This document shows, piece by piece, positions 1 to 9,376 of a stretch of 64,000 nucleotides of DNA. The notes under the pieces were generated by a model. That model was not told the origin of the DNA. It saw only the letters and a list, made by a program, of their open reading frames with translations, and made no database searches. Source of the DNA: Candidatus Scalindua sp. SCAELEC01 (GTDB lineage Bacteria > Planctomycetota > Brocadiia > Brocadiales > Scalinduaceae). The stretch covers positions 62,001 through 126,000 of the forward strand of contig SHMT01000002.1 of NCBI GenBank assembly GCA_004282745.1. The letters are read 5' to 3'. Made by a program: the position numbers and the translations under genes. Within the stretch, counting starts at the first letter, position 1. Each line of letters begins with the position of its first letter.

Positions 1-1883
1 CGTACTCGTGTACTCCTTGCACCAATATGTTCTACGATACCATACAAGCCATCAACCTCAACAAGATCTCCTACTTTTATTGGTCGTTCTGCAAACAGGA
101 TCAATCCGCTTATGAAATTATTGATGACGTTCTGACTTCCAAAGCCGACACCAATCGCAAATGCACCACCGAGTACAGTGAATACGGTGAGTGGTACATT
201 TACTAAACGCAGGGCAAAGAAAGTGAAAAAAAGGATAAGGATATAAAATGTAAGAGCCTGAAATGGTGCTGCAGCGGCTTCGGGAACATGCAACCTTGGC
301 AACACCTGGCGGCCCAAGAGACGACTAAAATATCTTGATACGAAAAATCCCATTAATAGTACGACAAGTGCAACGATAACCTTGCTTACCGTAATAGGAC
401 GATCATCCAGAATGAACAGCTCGTACCGCCAAACCATCGTGAACGTTTCCCAAATGACAGCTAGCCGCTCACCCCATGTAATGGTCAAGATCTTGGAGTT
501 AAATTCGGTAAGGAGATTTTCGTGAAGCAATCGGATCGATTCCAGGTTCGTATTACTGCTTTCATATAATTTAATTAGTTGAGTCAGGCTCCGCTCCTCC
601 TCGCGGAGCCATGGAATAACAGCTGAATCTACAGTGGCTGTCTCGATTTTACCTTTAAGGGTAACGAGTTCCCTGCGCAGTTCTGTTAATCGTCCCGTTT
701 GCAACTTGCTTTGTCGATTTAATTGTGTGAGGGACTGCTTTGTCAACTCCTCCCACTCTTTTAGTTTATTTGTCTTTACAATACCATTGAATGCTTCAAA
801 CCGTCGGTTCCAAAGAGTCCGTGCATCCGCAATATATTGAAGCTGAAGGCCCAGCAACGTTACTTCTCGCTGTGCTACTTGACGAGAGAGCTGTCGCGCT
901 TCCACCTCCTCTAAAAGAGTTTGGTTTTTAGTAACGGACAGTTCAAGGCGCTGCCTTGCGTCAGCCCACCTCTTATCGAGTAATGTCAGATCCAGCTTAG
1001 TCCGTTCAAGCTTTTGACTGAGCTTAAATTCCCGTTCATCGAGCTCAGAAAGAATTTCCGTTAGGTCTTGTTTGTTAAAGCTAATCTCTTTGGCTATCCA
1101 TGTAACCTTTTCGCGAAGCAAAGAGAGGCGGAGCTGAAAATTTTTCTCCTCGATTTTTTGGTTTCCCAGTTCAAACTCCCTTAACTTAACTAGTTCAAAC
1201 GCTGCTGAACTTTCGATCTGTGCAAGTTGCATCGCCATTTTCAACTCGGGTTTTGCTGCATCGTCTCTGTTTGTCTCCAGATTTTCTTTCACCTGTCGTC
1301 GCAGACTTTCCTTTTTCTCATATGCTGATTTTGCTTCATTAAATGCCTCCTCAGCTGTTCGAATGGCTTCTTTCCTTATCTGGTCCAATCCGATCTGTGC
1401 CTGCAGGTCGTTATTTAAACGATCCAATAACGTAATCGGGTAAGGGCGTTTCTCTGAGGGACCATGCATTTGCAAAAAGTTGAGACTGTTTTCAAGTTGC
1501 AGATTTGAGGTTTCCAGTTCATCTTTATGACTAAGCAACGCAAGTTGCTGTGTGTACAGCAACTCAATCTGCTGGAGCAAAGTAAGCTCTTTGTTGAGGT
1601 GCTCGAAAATTTGAACCTCTTCCTCTGAAGATGTGGCCTGTAACGCAGACTTAACAGAGTTGATCTCCTGAGCAAGCGCCGCGCGTTTGGTAGCTATTTT
1701 TTCTCGCGGTGAGGGTGGTTGTGTTGCGGTAGATGTACCAATTTGGTTTGGAATCTCTTGATCGGCAGCTACCAGGAAATCAATGGGTAAGAAAATAAAA
1801 AACAGTATGGAAAACAACACAGGCAACCATCTGGATGGACAGTGATTTTTTCTTCCTTTACAGAAAAGAGTAGTTTCATCCAT
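1..1883 (-). CDS. MscK/KefA-like mechanosensitive channel, C-terminus beyond left edge
   Basis: The minus-strand frame is open from an ATG at 1883 to the window edge (627 codons), so the C-terminus is missing. The protein begins with a charged stretch and a hydrophobic signal segment (residues about 19-40), followed by about 350 residues rich in Glu, Lys, Gln and Leu that look like a periplasmic coiled coil. Several membrane spans come next, and the last 60 visible residues are the MscS pore/beta core: VGFGSQNVINNFISGLILF followed by ERPIKVGD. This is the MscK (KefA) layout, a large-conductance osmotic safety valve of the inner membrane. It lies 128 bp downstream of a second gene of the same design on the same strand, so the two probably form one unit. 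No clear ribosome site precedes the ATG; an in-frame GTG lies five codons upstream. Family call secure, exact start uncertain. Confidence 0.88.
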   Translation of the reverse strand, partial: MDETTLFCKGRKNHCPSRWLPVLFSILFFIFLPIDFLVAADQEIPNQIGTSTATQPPSPREKIATKRAALAQEINSVKSALQATSSEEEVQIFEHLNKELTLLQQIELLYTQQLALLSHKDELETSNLQLENSLNFLQMHGPSEKRPYPITLLDRLNNDLQAQIGLDQIRKEAIRTAEEAFNEAKSAYEKKESLRRQVKENLETNRDDAAKPELKMAMQLAQIESSAAFELVKLREFELGNQKIEEKNFQLRLSLLREKVTWIAKEISFNKQDLTEILSELDEREFKLSQKLERTKLDLTLLDKRWADARQRLELSVTKNQTLLEEVEARQLSRQVAQREVTLLGLQLQYIADARTLWNRRFEAFNGIVKTNKLKEWEELTKQSLTQLNRQSKLQTGRLTELRRELVTLKGKIETATVDSAVIPWLREEERSLTQLIKLYESSNTNLESIRLLHENLLTEFNSKILTITWGERLAVIWETFTMVWRYELFILDDRPITVSKVIVALVVLLMGFFVSRYFSRLLGRQVLPRLHVPEAAAAPFQALTFYILILFFTFFALRLVNVPLTVFTVLGGAFAIGVGFGSQNVINNFISGLILFAERPIKVGDLVEVDGLYGIVEHIGARSTRV

Positions 1884-2011
1884 AAGTTTGTTACTCACGC
1901 TTTATTTATGAGGAGATAGGGAAAAAGAATATCAACGCCTTAAGATACTGATTTTCATGCTCAAGGTGATATGTACGTATTCATACGATTATACGAAGAT
2001 TCTAAGAAAAT

Positions 2012-5000
2012 TTATTCGTCTCTGAAGAGTTGTTCTTTAGATTCTTTCACAAAATTGTCAGAATTTTTTACATGAATATCACGTTGAGGGAACGCAATTT
2101 CGATACCCGCTTCTTTAAATTTGCTGTGGATTGCAGTCTGGATTTCATGCATCGTTGCCAGCCGTTTATCCAGGTTTGGTAGGTAGCAACGTAACACCAT
2201 GTTCAATGTACTGTCCCCAAATTTTTGGAACATTGCAAAGGGAGCAGGGTCTTTCAAGACCTCAGAATGTTCGTTCGCAATCTCCAAAAGCAGTTCTCGC
2301 GCGTGCTCTACGTCAGATCCATAGGCAATGCCCACATCAATGCTGAATCTGTTAATGGAGTTAGAGAGTGTCCAGTTAAGAATACGTCCGGTGATAAATT
2401 CCTTATTAGGAACCACGTATTCCTGACGATCCCAATTGGTGATTGTTGTGGCACGAATCTTGATTTTGGTAACAATCCCCGACACATCCGAAACGGTTAC
2501 GATATCGCCTACACGTATAGGGCGTTCTACAAACAGCACGATACCACACACAAAGTTTGCCACTATCTCCTGTAAGCCAAATCCGATACCAACGCTAAGG
2601 GCGGCAAATAACCAACCTAATTGCGACCAGTTCACTCCCAGAATTTTAGAGATAAAGAGTAAGCCTATTATAATGAGAATGTATTGGCTGATCGATGTGA
2701 TAGCATAGCGGCTTCCCATCTGAATCGGCAGGTTCTGGAGAATGGAGATTTCGAGAACACCAGGCAGGTTTTTCGCTGCGACAGCCGTAATAATGCCTAC
2801 TGCCAGACAGAGTATTAAATGAAACAGGGTAACCCACTGTTGCGTAGGACTGCCGTCAACAACCACAGTGTGCTGCCAAAGATATATTTTATTCAGTACA
2901 TTGAGTGCAGGCAATACAGCAGCCCAGATTATCCAGATCCCAATGACTGCCGAAAAACCGATAAAAAACCTGAGTAAATTTCTCGTTTGTTCTTTTACTG
3001 CTGAAAGGTTAACAACGGGTTCTTCAAATTGTGGTAAGGATACTTCTGCTGTCTCCGTTGTCTCTCCTGTAGCGCTCTTTGTGGCAGCGGCTCTTCGTCT
3101 TTCCAGAGCTTGTTCCAATGCAAGTTTTCGTTCACGTATGTAAAACCACCTGATACCTAGATAATAAGCAATGACTGCCCCAAATAATATCCACAGGGTT
3201 TGCAGTAACTTAAGACCTAGTTGATATGCGACATAGTAATAGCCAAAAGCCGCCAATCCCGCCAGTGATATTGGTAGTAATATTGCGGCAGGATACCAGA
3301 GCCACGTCATGCGTGACAGCCATCCGTTAGGATTCGCTAAGATAATATTTTCAAATATGCCTTTTTTGGGATTAATGAGCCTCTTTATGAAAACGGCAAA
3401 GGCCACCATACCTATAATAAAACTCAATCTCCCCAGGCTGTCACGAAAATCACTATTGCTCTGATATTCCACCAGAGTCGTGAAGAAACTTGTTGTTGAA
3501 ACAATCACAAGCAGCCAAAACAGATTATTACGAAGGATTTTTAAAGTAGTCTTCTTCCACTTGAAATGAGATTCACCAAGGCCTTTTTTATAGCAGACGG
3601 CTCTGAAAAATTGAAAGCTTACCAAGAAAAAGCAAGTAAAAAGCAGTCCAAACCCACACGCTTTAACAAATTCAACAGCCCCTTCCATCTTCAGTAACTG
3701 CCAGGAGATAAATCCCAGGAAGAACGGAAAAGGAATAGCGGATAGAGCCGTTAATAATAAGGCAAGGATAGTATATTTAAAATGATCTGTAGATATTCTC
3801 CAGATGTTATTGGACACCTCCTCCAGCTCTTTCTTGAGCTTGGCTCTTGTGAAAAGTAACCAGAATGTTAACAACAAGGATATCCCGGATAAAACCGGAG
3901 AATTGGTAAAGACTTTCAAACTGGCATTGCCCAGCTCTTTCAGATTATCGGGAGATACTAACCAGTTAAATGAACTGATAAGTTTATTCCATGTTGCCAT
4001 TTTTATAGCTGGTGAACTGGGTACCCACATTAATTGTTCGTCCATAAATGCAGCATAAATCTGAGCTTTTTCTATGTATTGATTCAATTCGGAATGGAGT
4101 TGCCCCAGTGATTTGAGAAGACTTCCATATGTGGTATCTAACTGATTGAGAAGTTCCCTCTTTTTGTCCAACAGTTTTACAATTTCACTCTCAATATTAT
4201 TTCTGTTTTCATCAAACAATGACCCTTGAACTTTCTTACTCATTATACGAGCTGCTTCCTGCCGAGTATTACTAATGGTCTTGATTTGCTCATACAACCG
4301 AAATCGGTTCAATCTTGTCGCTGTGATTTCTTCCCCTAATTCCTTACTGGTTTTGAGACTTTGCCTTAAATCAGGAAGTCTCCGTCTCTGGTCCAGTAGG
4401 ATTTCTACCAAAACCTTATCCATTCCACCTGCAATCTCAATCTGTTTTTTTGCGTTATCATAATCCAGGTTAAATTGATTGATATGCCCACTCAGAATCT
4501 CTCGCTTTGGTGAGATAGTACTTATCCGTTCCGTTACTTTTACCAGTTCAACTGACAGCCCAGAATTTTCTTCAGCGAGTTCCATTACGGCAGGATGCTT
4601 TCCAATAGATTCACGTTCAGCCTTTTTAGCAGCATATTTGGCTTGCTGCACCTCTTTATAACGAAGCTTGTTTGCCATATCTTCAAGAGCTTTTACCAAG
4701 ACTTCTTGATTTGATACCTTTATCGTGAAAACTTCACTGGCGGCAACCAGTAATTCTTTATTCAGATCATGGCTCAGCAACTCCTGTTCAAGCTTGATGA
4801 TTTCATCGGTCTTCGCTCTTTGCCTGGCTTTAAGAAGCGTTATTCGGCCATTAGATTCAATCGGGTTCTCCCCCTCAAGAGCACCTGCCTTGAGATTGTG
4901 TCCATATTTTTCCAGTTTCTTTTTCGCCTCAATAATGTTAAGCTGAATCTTTTCCGGACGACTCTGGATATTTATTATTTCTGCCTCTATGTCAGATAAT

Positions 5001-5473
5001 TTATTTTTCAATTCCAGCAGATCTCCCTGTTCTTTAGCAAGTCTTACTTCCACCTCCTTAGATGTTGCATAACCCGAAATATCGACAGGTAAAGGTTGAT
5101 TTTTTGTGTCAGGCTTTTGCAACTCCAGTAACTCTTCCTGATATTTCTTGATCTCTTCTGGAGCGGCCGCGATATAACGTTTTAAGTCTTCGACTTCAAT
5201 TTTCTGTTGTTTAGATAACGCGAGCTGATATAATGAGTCTTTGTACTGTTTAAGCAATTTTTTGCGAACGTCTTCATTAAGCTCCATGTTGCCTTCAATT
5301 TCGACCATCAAAGTTCTGATTTTATTGATACTCACCCCTTCGGTGTTTGATGGTAACGCTACATGAGTCTGCTCAGAAGAAGAATTGCTCTGCTGGGCAT
5401 ACAGATTTAGGCCGCCCATACCCAATGCCAAGATAAAGGTAACTACAATGTGTTGCAGATACCTCTTTTTCAT
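2012..5473 (-). CDS. MscK/KefA-like mechanosensitive ion channel
   Basis: A 1153-residue channel protein. The start was placed at MKKRYLQH (ATG at 5473) because it is followed directly by a signal-peptide-like hydrophobic stretch ending in YAQ; the frame stays open to 5575, but those residues would bury the signal. Residues about 30-500 are charged and coiled-coil-like (periplasmic), then about ten membrane spans follow. The MscS core starts near residue 950 with VGIGFGLQEIVANF and ERPIRVGD, and the cytoplasmic cage domain includes YVVPNKEFITGRILNW. Function: tension-gated solute release on hypo-osmotic shock. Residues 270-300 of the C-terminal half carry an Ala/Glu/Arg-rich loop between spans. 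Paralogous in layout to the gene downstream. Neither possible start has a strong ribosome site. Confidence 0.92.
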   Translation of the reverse strand: MKKRYLQHIVVTFILALGMGGLNLYAQQSNSSSEQTHVALPSNTEGVSINKIRTLMVEIEGNMELNEDVRKKLLKQYKDSLYQLALSKQQKIEVEDLKRYIAAAPEEIKKYQEELLELQKPDTKNQPLPVDISGYATSKEVEVRLAKEQGDLLELKNKLSDIEAEIINIQSRPEKIQLNIIEAKKKLEKYGHNLKAGALEGENPIESNGRITLLKARQRAKTDEIIKLEQELLSHDLNKELLVAASEVFTIKVSNQEVLVKALEDMANKLRYKEVQQAKYAAKKAERESIGKHPAVMELAEENSGLSVELVKVTERISTISPKREILSGHINQFNLDYDNAKKQIEIAGGMDKVLVEILLDQRRRLPDLRQSLKTSKELGEEITATRLNRFRLYEQIKTISNTRQEAARIMSKKVQGSLFDENRNNIESEIVKLLDKKRELLNQLDTTYGSLLKSLGQLHSELNQYIEKAQIYAAFMDEQLMWVPSSPAIKMATWNKLISSFNWLVSPDNLKELGNASLKVFTNSPVLSGISLLLTFWLLFTRAKLKKELEEVSNNIWRISTDHFKYTILALLLTALSAIPFPFFLGFISWQLLKMEGAVEFVKACGFGLLFTCFFLVSFQFFRAVCYKKGLGESHFKWKKTTLKILRNNLFWLLVIVSTTSFFTTLVEYQSNSDFRDSLGRLSFIIGMVAFAVFIKRLINPKKGIFENIILANPNGWLSRMTWLWYPAAILLPISLAGLAAFGYYYVAYQLGLKLLQTLWILFGAVIAYYLGIRWFYIRERKLALEQALERRRAAATKSATGETTETAEVSLPQFEEPVVNLSAVKEQTRNLLRFFIGFSAVIGIWIIWAAVLPALNVLNKIYLWQHTVVVDGSPTQQWVTLFHLILCLAVGIITAVAAKNLPGVLEISILQNLPIQMGSRYAITSISQYILIIIGLLFISKILGVNWSQLGWLFAALSVGIGFGLQEIVANFVCGIVLFVERPIRVGDIVTVSDVSGIVTKIKIRATTITNWDRQEYVVPNKEFITGRILNWTLSNSINRFSIDVGIAYGSDVEHARELLLEIANEHSEVLKDPAPFAMFQKFGDSTLNMVLRCYLPNLDKRLATMHEIQTAIHSKFKEAGIEIAFPQRDIHVKNSDNFVKESKEQLFRDE

Positions 5474-5712
5474 TGATTTAACAACACCTGTATGCATTAT
5501 GTACGTAACGGCCAATCGTTTGGCTTTATCCTGGTGTAATAGTTCTTGCGCGTTCTGGTATGGCATGTCAGGCATTATAATTTATAACAATAATGAAATC
5601 GATAAAAAAATAGTTATCACAAAAACAGGCAGGGCGCCATTTTGATTAACGGCCAAAATAACCATTTTTTCAACTCAATGACACTTCAACAGTTTTGTAT
5701 AGGAGGCTTTTC

Positions 5713-6273
5713 ATGATAAAAACAGGTAAAATATTGATTTTGGTTGCAGTAATGATCTACTTTTTTACTGATACTCCCGTAACTGCTAACGAAACTGTCA
5801 AGAAGCGCATGTTTGTATCGCCCCAGGATATTGGCATAGAGAAGGCCGTAGAGAGGGCGAAAAAAACCGTTCGTATGATAGATGATATGTATAAGACATT
5901 CATTGTTCTTGTAACAAAGGAATATGTCACGGATCCGACCATGTTTTCCGCCCTCATTCTCTCCAAAAAAGTTTTTGAGGCAATGAGTAAGAAGGGATGG
6001 CATGAGGCGAGATTGCTGGGTACAGATGAAACTCCGCACAATCCGGATAATCTCCCAAAAGATATTTTTGAAAGAGGTGCCGTTGAGGCATTGCTCTCCG
6101 GACAAAATTATTACGAAAAAGTTGAAAAGGTTGGTAATAAATATTATTTACGGTCAGCTACCAGTGTAATTGCCGTGATGCAGGGGTGTACGATTTGTCA
6201 CCCAGGCAAAAAAGTGGGAGATCTACTGGGTGCTATCTCGTACAGGATATCGGTAGAGGAGTATTTCGATTAG
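5713..6273 (+). CDS. DUF3365 (Tll0287-like) monohaem c-type protein
   Basis: A 186-residue exported protein. An AGGAGG at 5701 sits about 7 bases before the ATG at 5713, which decides the start over the upstream in-frame codon at 5695. Residues 1-26 are a signal peptide ending near VTAN. The body matches the DUF3365/Tll0287-like pattern, with conserved LPKDIFER, a YYEKV-like segment, and a late single haem site CTICH near residue 162. The haem-binding site lying near the C-terminus is typical of this family, which often serves as a sensory domain and here stands alone. Expected in the periplasm, with haem attached by the cytochrome c maturation system. Possible redox or gas sensing is inference. 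The next gene starts 62 bases downstream on the same strand. Confidence 0.85.
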   Translation: MIKTGKILILVAVMIYFFTDTPVTANETVKKRMFVSPQDIGIEKAVERAKKTVRMIDDMYKTFIVLVTKEYVTDPTMFSALILSKKVFEAMSKKGWHEARLLGTDETPHNPDNLPKDIFERGAVEALLSGQNYYEKVEKVGNKYYLRSATSVIAVMQGCTICHPGKKVGDLLGAISYRISVEEYFD

Positions 6274-6334
6274 AAAAAAGGTCTAAAAAGATACGGTTTT
6301 TTATTTGCACTTTTTACTATATGGAGAAATATTA

Positions 6335-7717
6335 ATGAATAAACCTTTTATCATTTGTCTGCTATCTCTTTTTTTGTATGCCTTTAACTGCTGTGGGGAT
6401 GAGCAGAAACCCCCTGGTGATCTGAAAAACACACTGTCAGTTTGGAATCAATTGTATGAGAGTATGAACAGGAGACTCTCTAAACTTGAGAAAAATTTTA
6501 AGACAAAAGTAATACAAGAGAAAGAATATAATAGTAATAATGCTGAAATCAAAAATTCAATAACAAATCTAAATGCAAGGATTGATAAGGTTGAAGAAAC
6601 AGGTTCACTCCTGGAGGCAAATAATATCGCGACATCTTTCAAAGATACAATAGCCGTATTAAACAAGAGATCATCAGAGATGGAAAAGAGATTAGAGAAT
6701 TTAGAGGTTAACGTTGCGGTGATTGAAAAGATTTATCGTGTTTCTCAAACTCCTTTAAAATCCCTTATGAAGATAATAGATGAACAAGCGGTCGTTATCA
6801 ATACAATTGAAAAAAGATTGGAAAAACAGGAAGAAATGCTTTTGGCAATGAGAAAAGATTCTCAGGATGCAATTACCTATAGCGAACCAGACGAAAAATC
6901 GGAACCTGAGGTTATCAGCAGTGAAAAAGAGACAACAACGACTCATGAGACAGCCGCCGACACCGAGGCACCAAACACTGAAAAACCTGAAGAACAAACA
7001 CTTTTAGGACAAGAAAAAGATGTCTTTGTGGAAAATGTCAGTTTCTATTCTACCGGTTCATCCACAAAGATAAGGGGAGAAATAGTAAACAAGTCCGACA
7101 TTGACTATTCCGTCGGTAATATTGAAATACAGTTTTATGATGAGAATGAAGATCTTTTGGAAAGACTTGATGTAATAACCGTAAATCTTCAGAAGGGAAG
7201 CACGAATAAATTCGATCAATTCGTTTTCGGAGTTGATTTGGATAATATTGCCAAATATATTATATTATTTAACAATATGCTACTGACCACCTTTAAAGGA
7301 GAGATAGTGGTACAAACAGTTGAAGAGAAAAAGGTAACTGTTGTAGAAGTGGAAAACAAAGTATCACACCCATTACCAGCAAAAGAGAAAATAACTAATG
7401 TGGCATACACCGCTCCTGTAGTAGATGAAGGACCTAAGCCAATTGGCAATGATTTCTATATAAAAAATGTTACCTTTTCTCAATTTGGTTCTTCGACTGT
7501 CATGAAAGGAGAGATAAAGAATGATTCAAGGGAGAGTGCTTCAATTGCTTCATTTAGTTTGAAGGTTGTAGCGAAAGACAGTGATAAAAAAGCCGAGAAA
7601 AATTTTACTATCATTAACATTAACAGTAACGAAACAAAGTCTTTTGAGCAAACAATTGACGGGATTCTCCCTTCTCAAATATCAGATTATCAAGTAGTAC
7701 TCACGGAAAAACGATAA
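6335..7717 (+). CDS. Exported coiled-coil protein with two FxLYD-like beta domains
   Basis: A 460-residue protein of unknown function. A GGAG at 6323 lies 8 bases before ATG 6335. The N-terminus is a signal sequence (MNKPFIICLLSLFLYAFNCC); the adjacent Cys residues could be lipidated, but the sequence before them is a poor lipobox. Residues about 25-185 are a long heptad-like coiled coil, 190-230 are an acidic Thr/Glu-rich linker, and two beta-type repeats follow. The repeats begin DVFVENVSFYSTGSSTKIRG (about 230) and DFYIKNVTFSQFGSSTVMKG (about 380). Each ends in an FxLYD-like pattern of hydrophobic strands. Such domains usually occur in envelope proteins. It follows the haem-c gene on the same strand and may be co-transcribed. 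No enzymatic motif seen. Confidence 0.75.
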   Translation: MNKPFIICLLSLFLYAFNCCGDEQKPPGDLKNTLSVWNQLYESMNRRLSKLEKNFKTKVIQEKEYNSNNAEIKNSITNLNARIDKVEETGSLLEANNIATSFKDTIAVLNKRSSEMEKRLENLEVNVAVIEKIYRVSQTPLKSLMKIIDEQAVVINTIEKRLEKQEEMLLAMRKDSQDAITYSEPDEKSEPEVISSEKETTTTHETAADTEAPNTEKPEEQTLLGQEKDVFVENVSFYSTGSSTKIRGEIVNKSDIDYSVGNIEIQFYDENEDLLERLDVITVNLQKGSTNKFDQFVFGVDLDNIAKYIILFNNMLLTTFKGEIVVQTVEEKKVTVVEVENKVSHPLPAKEKITNVAYTAPVVDEGPKPIGNDFYIKNVTFSQFGSSTVMKGEIKNDSRESASIASFSLKVVAKDSDKKAEKNFTIININSNETKSFEQTIDGILPSQISDYQVVLTEKR

Positions 7718-7754
7718 TATCTCTTTTGTGCTCAATTAACATACATTAGTACAC

Positions 7755-7915
7755 ACATTTCATAATAATTTTCGGATAAAATTCGAGAAAAAACGGAGCG
7801 AGTAAAGTCCTCGGCGCATTTTGTCCGAGGATACCTGCCCGCCTGAACGACTTGTCGGGCAGGCAACCAAGATCTGGTTTTCAGAAAAGACGAAAACCAA
7901 ATCGGTTTTCGTATA
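7755..7915 (+). repeat. Intergenic palindromic repeat, family A (copy 1)
   Basis: Degenerate copy of a repeat also seen near 34357, 45429 and 63917. It has the shared core TTTTCGGATAAAAT followed by CGAG, the phrase GAGTAAAGTCCTCGGCG, and the right end ACCAAATCGGTTTT ending near GTATA. It lies between the envelope-protein gene and mgtE and carries an extra GC-rich hairpin (CCTGCCCGCC/GGCAGG) in the middle. Non-coding. Confidence 0.7.
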
Positions 7916-7968
7916 CCTTCATGGTTTTCAAGTAAGGAGCTTTGCATCTGGTCGAAAAAGGAAAGCTT

Positions 7969-9279
7969 ATGTCAATGAGTAACACATTATTATCAGTTAT
8001 CAAAAAACTTATCGAAGATGACCATGCAAAGGTTGCCCGAATAATCGAGAGCCTGGATGATTCAGAGGCAATTGAGGTCTTGAAAGTCCTCCCTCCTTTA
8101 CAATCTGCAAAAGTAATTTATGACCTGCAGCCAAGTCTTGTTGCCTCCTTTCTCATTCAAGTTCCGGACGAATATTTCGAAGGAATTGTTGATAGTTTAG
8201 ATCCCCAAAAGATCAGTGATATAATTCTCAGCTTACCGGATGAACTCAGAGGCAACCTCCTTCAAAAGACCCCTGAAAAGAAAAAGAGCCTTATCAGAGA
8301 ATTGCTCACCTTTCCGGAAGAGAGCGTTGGCCGTATTGTAAGCAGAGACTATCTGGCATTTCATGTTGACTTACGAGTGAAAGACATTATCAACAAGATC
8401 AGGTTAATGGCACGCAGGAAGTCATCATTCGCATATGCCTATGTAGTGGACGGTGATCATCGGTTAATTGGTGTATTGAGAATGTTTGATCTCATTGCCG
8501 CATCCAGAGAGGCTACCATTGGGGCAATTATGAGAAGAGAGATATATTCCATAGATAGTTTTTCAAGTAGAGAGCAGGCTGCCAACTATTTTAAAGTCCA
8601 CAGATATTCAGCGGCACCTGTTGTGAATAGCGAAAACCGTCTGCTTGGAATTGTTAAAGCTGAGAAACTGATCCAGGAGGCGTGGGAAGATATTGGTGAA
8701 GATATCCAGAAGATGGTTGGAGTAGCACCTGAGGAACGCACTTTTTCATCTTTATGGTTTTCTCTTCGTAAACGTCTGCCGTGGCTTAATGTAAATTTGG
8801 CAACTGCATTTGCCGCTGCAGGTGTAGTTGCACTATTTGAGGATATCATCCATCAGATTACGGCCCTGGCGATTTTTCTTCCTGTTGTTGCAGGACAGGG
8901 TGGTAATGCAGGCGCACAGACCTTGGCCGTTGTCATGAGAGGGCTGGTTATGCGGGAAATTTCTAAGGCCAGGGTAAAAGGTTTGGTCTTGAAGGAGTGT
9001 ATGTTAGGAGCTCTAAATGGAATTATCATAGGCCTCATAACAGCCGTAGTAGCCTGGTTATGGAGGGGTAACCCTTTCCTGGGAATCGTTATCGGTTTGG
9101 GAATGATTGTAAATATGATCGTAGCAGGATTTGCCGGTGCGACAATTCCGATTGTTATGAAGAAACTGGGGATAGATCCGGCGCAATCATCAAGCATTAT
9201 CTTAACGACAATTACCGACGTAGTGGGGTTCTTTGCATTTCTCAGCTTTGCCGTAATGTTCCAGAAACTTATCACCTAA
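7969..9279 (+). CDS. mgtE: Magnesium channel MgtE
   Basis: A 436-residue member of the MgtE Mg2+/Co2+ channel family of the inner membrane. Residues 1-125 are the superhelical N domain, about 130-250 a pair of CBS domains that sense Mg2+, and about 280-436 five membrane spans. The pore signature GGNAGAQTLAVVMRGL and the final-helix signature TITDVVGFF are both intact, so the channel should be functional. The start was chosen at ATG 7969 because AAAGGA lies 6 bases upstream. The frame extends back to a TTG at 7942, but the AAGGAG there is only a base or two away from that codon. A second ATG lies at 7975. No Mg2+ riboswitch was recognised upstream, where a family A repeat ends at about 7915. 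Confidence 0.95.
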   Translation: MSMSNTLLSVIKKLIEDDHAKVARIIESLDDSEAIEVLKVLPPLQSAKVIYDLQPSLVASFLIQVPDEYFEGIVDSLDPQKISDIILSLPDELRGNLLQKTPEKKKSLIRELLTFPEESVGRIVSRDYLAFHVDLRVKDIINKIRLMARRKSSFAYAYVVDGDHRLIGVLRMFDLIAASREATIGAIMRREIYSIDSFSSREQAANYFKVHRYSAAPVVNSENRLLGIVKAEKLIQEAWEDIGEDIQKMVGVAPEERTFSSLWFSLRKRLPWLNVNLATAFAAAGVVALFEDIIHQITALAIFLPVVAGQGGNAGAQTLAVVMRGLVMREISKARVKGLVLKECMLGALNGIIIGLITAVVAWLWRGNPFLGIVIGLGMIVNMIVAGFAGATIPIVMKKLGIDPAQSSSIILTTITDVVGFFAFLSFAVMFQKLIT

Positions 9280-9376
9280 AACAATATATTTGCAATGGTT
9301 CCACGGAAGTTCAACACATTCATTTTATAGACGACAAGATTGAGGGCATCATCCCCAAAAATTTTTAGATTGCCTG

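Noticed and set aside
7934-7944. AAGGAG with TTG 7942 as mgtE start
   Set aside because: The spacing is only a base or two, while ATG 7969 has AAAGGA at a normal distance and fits the family length.
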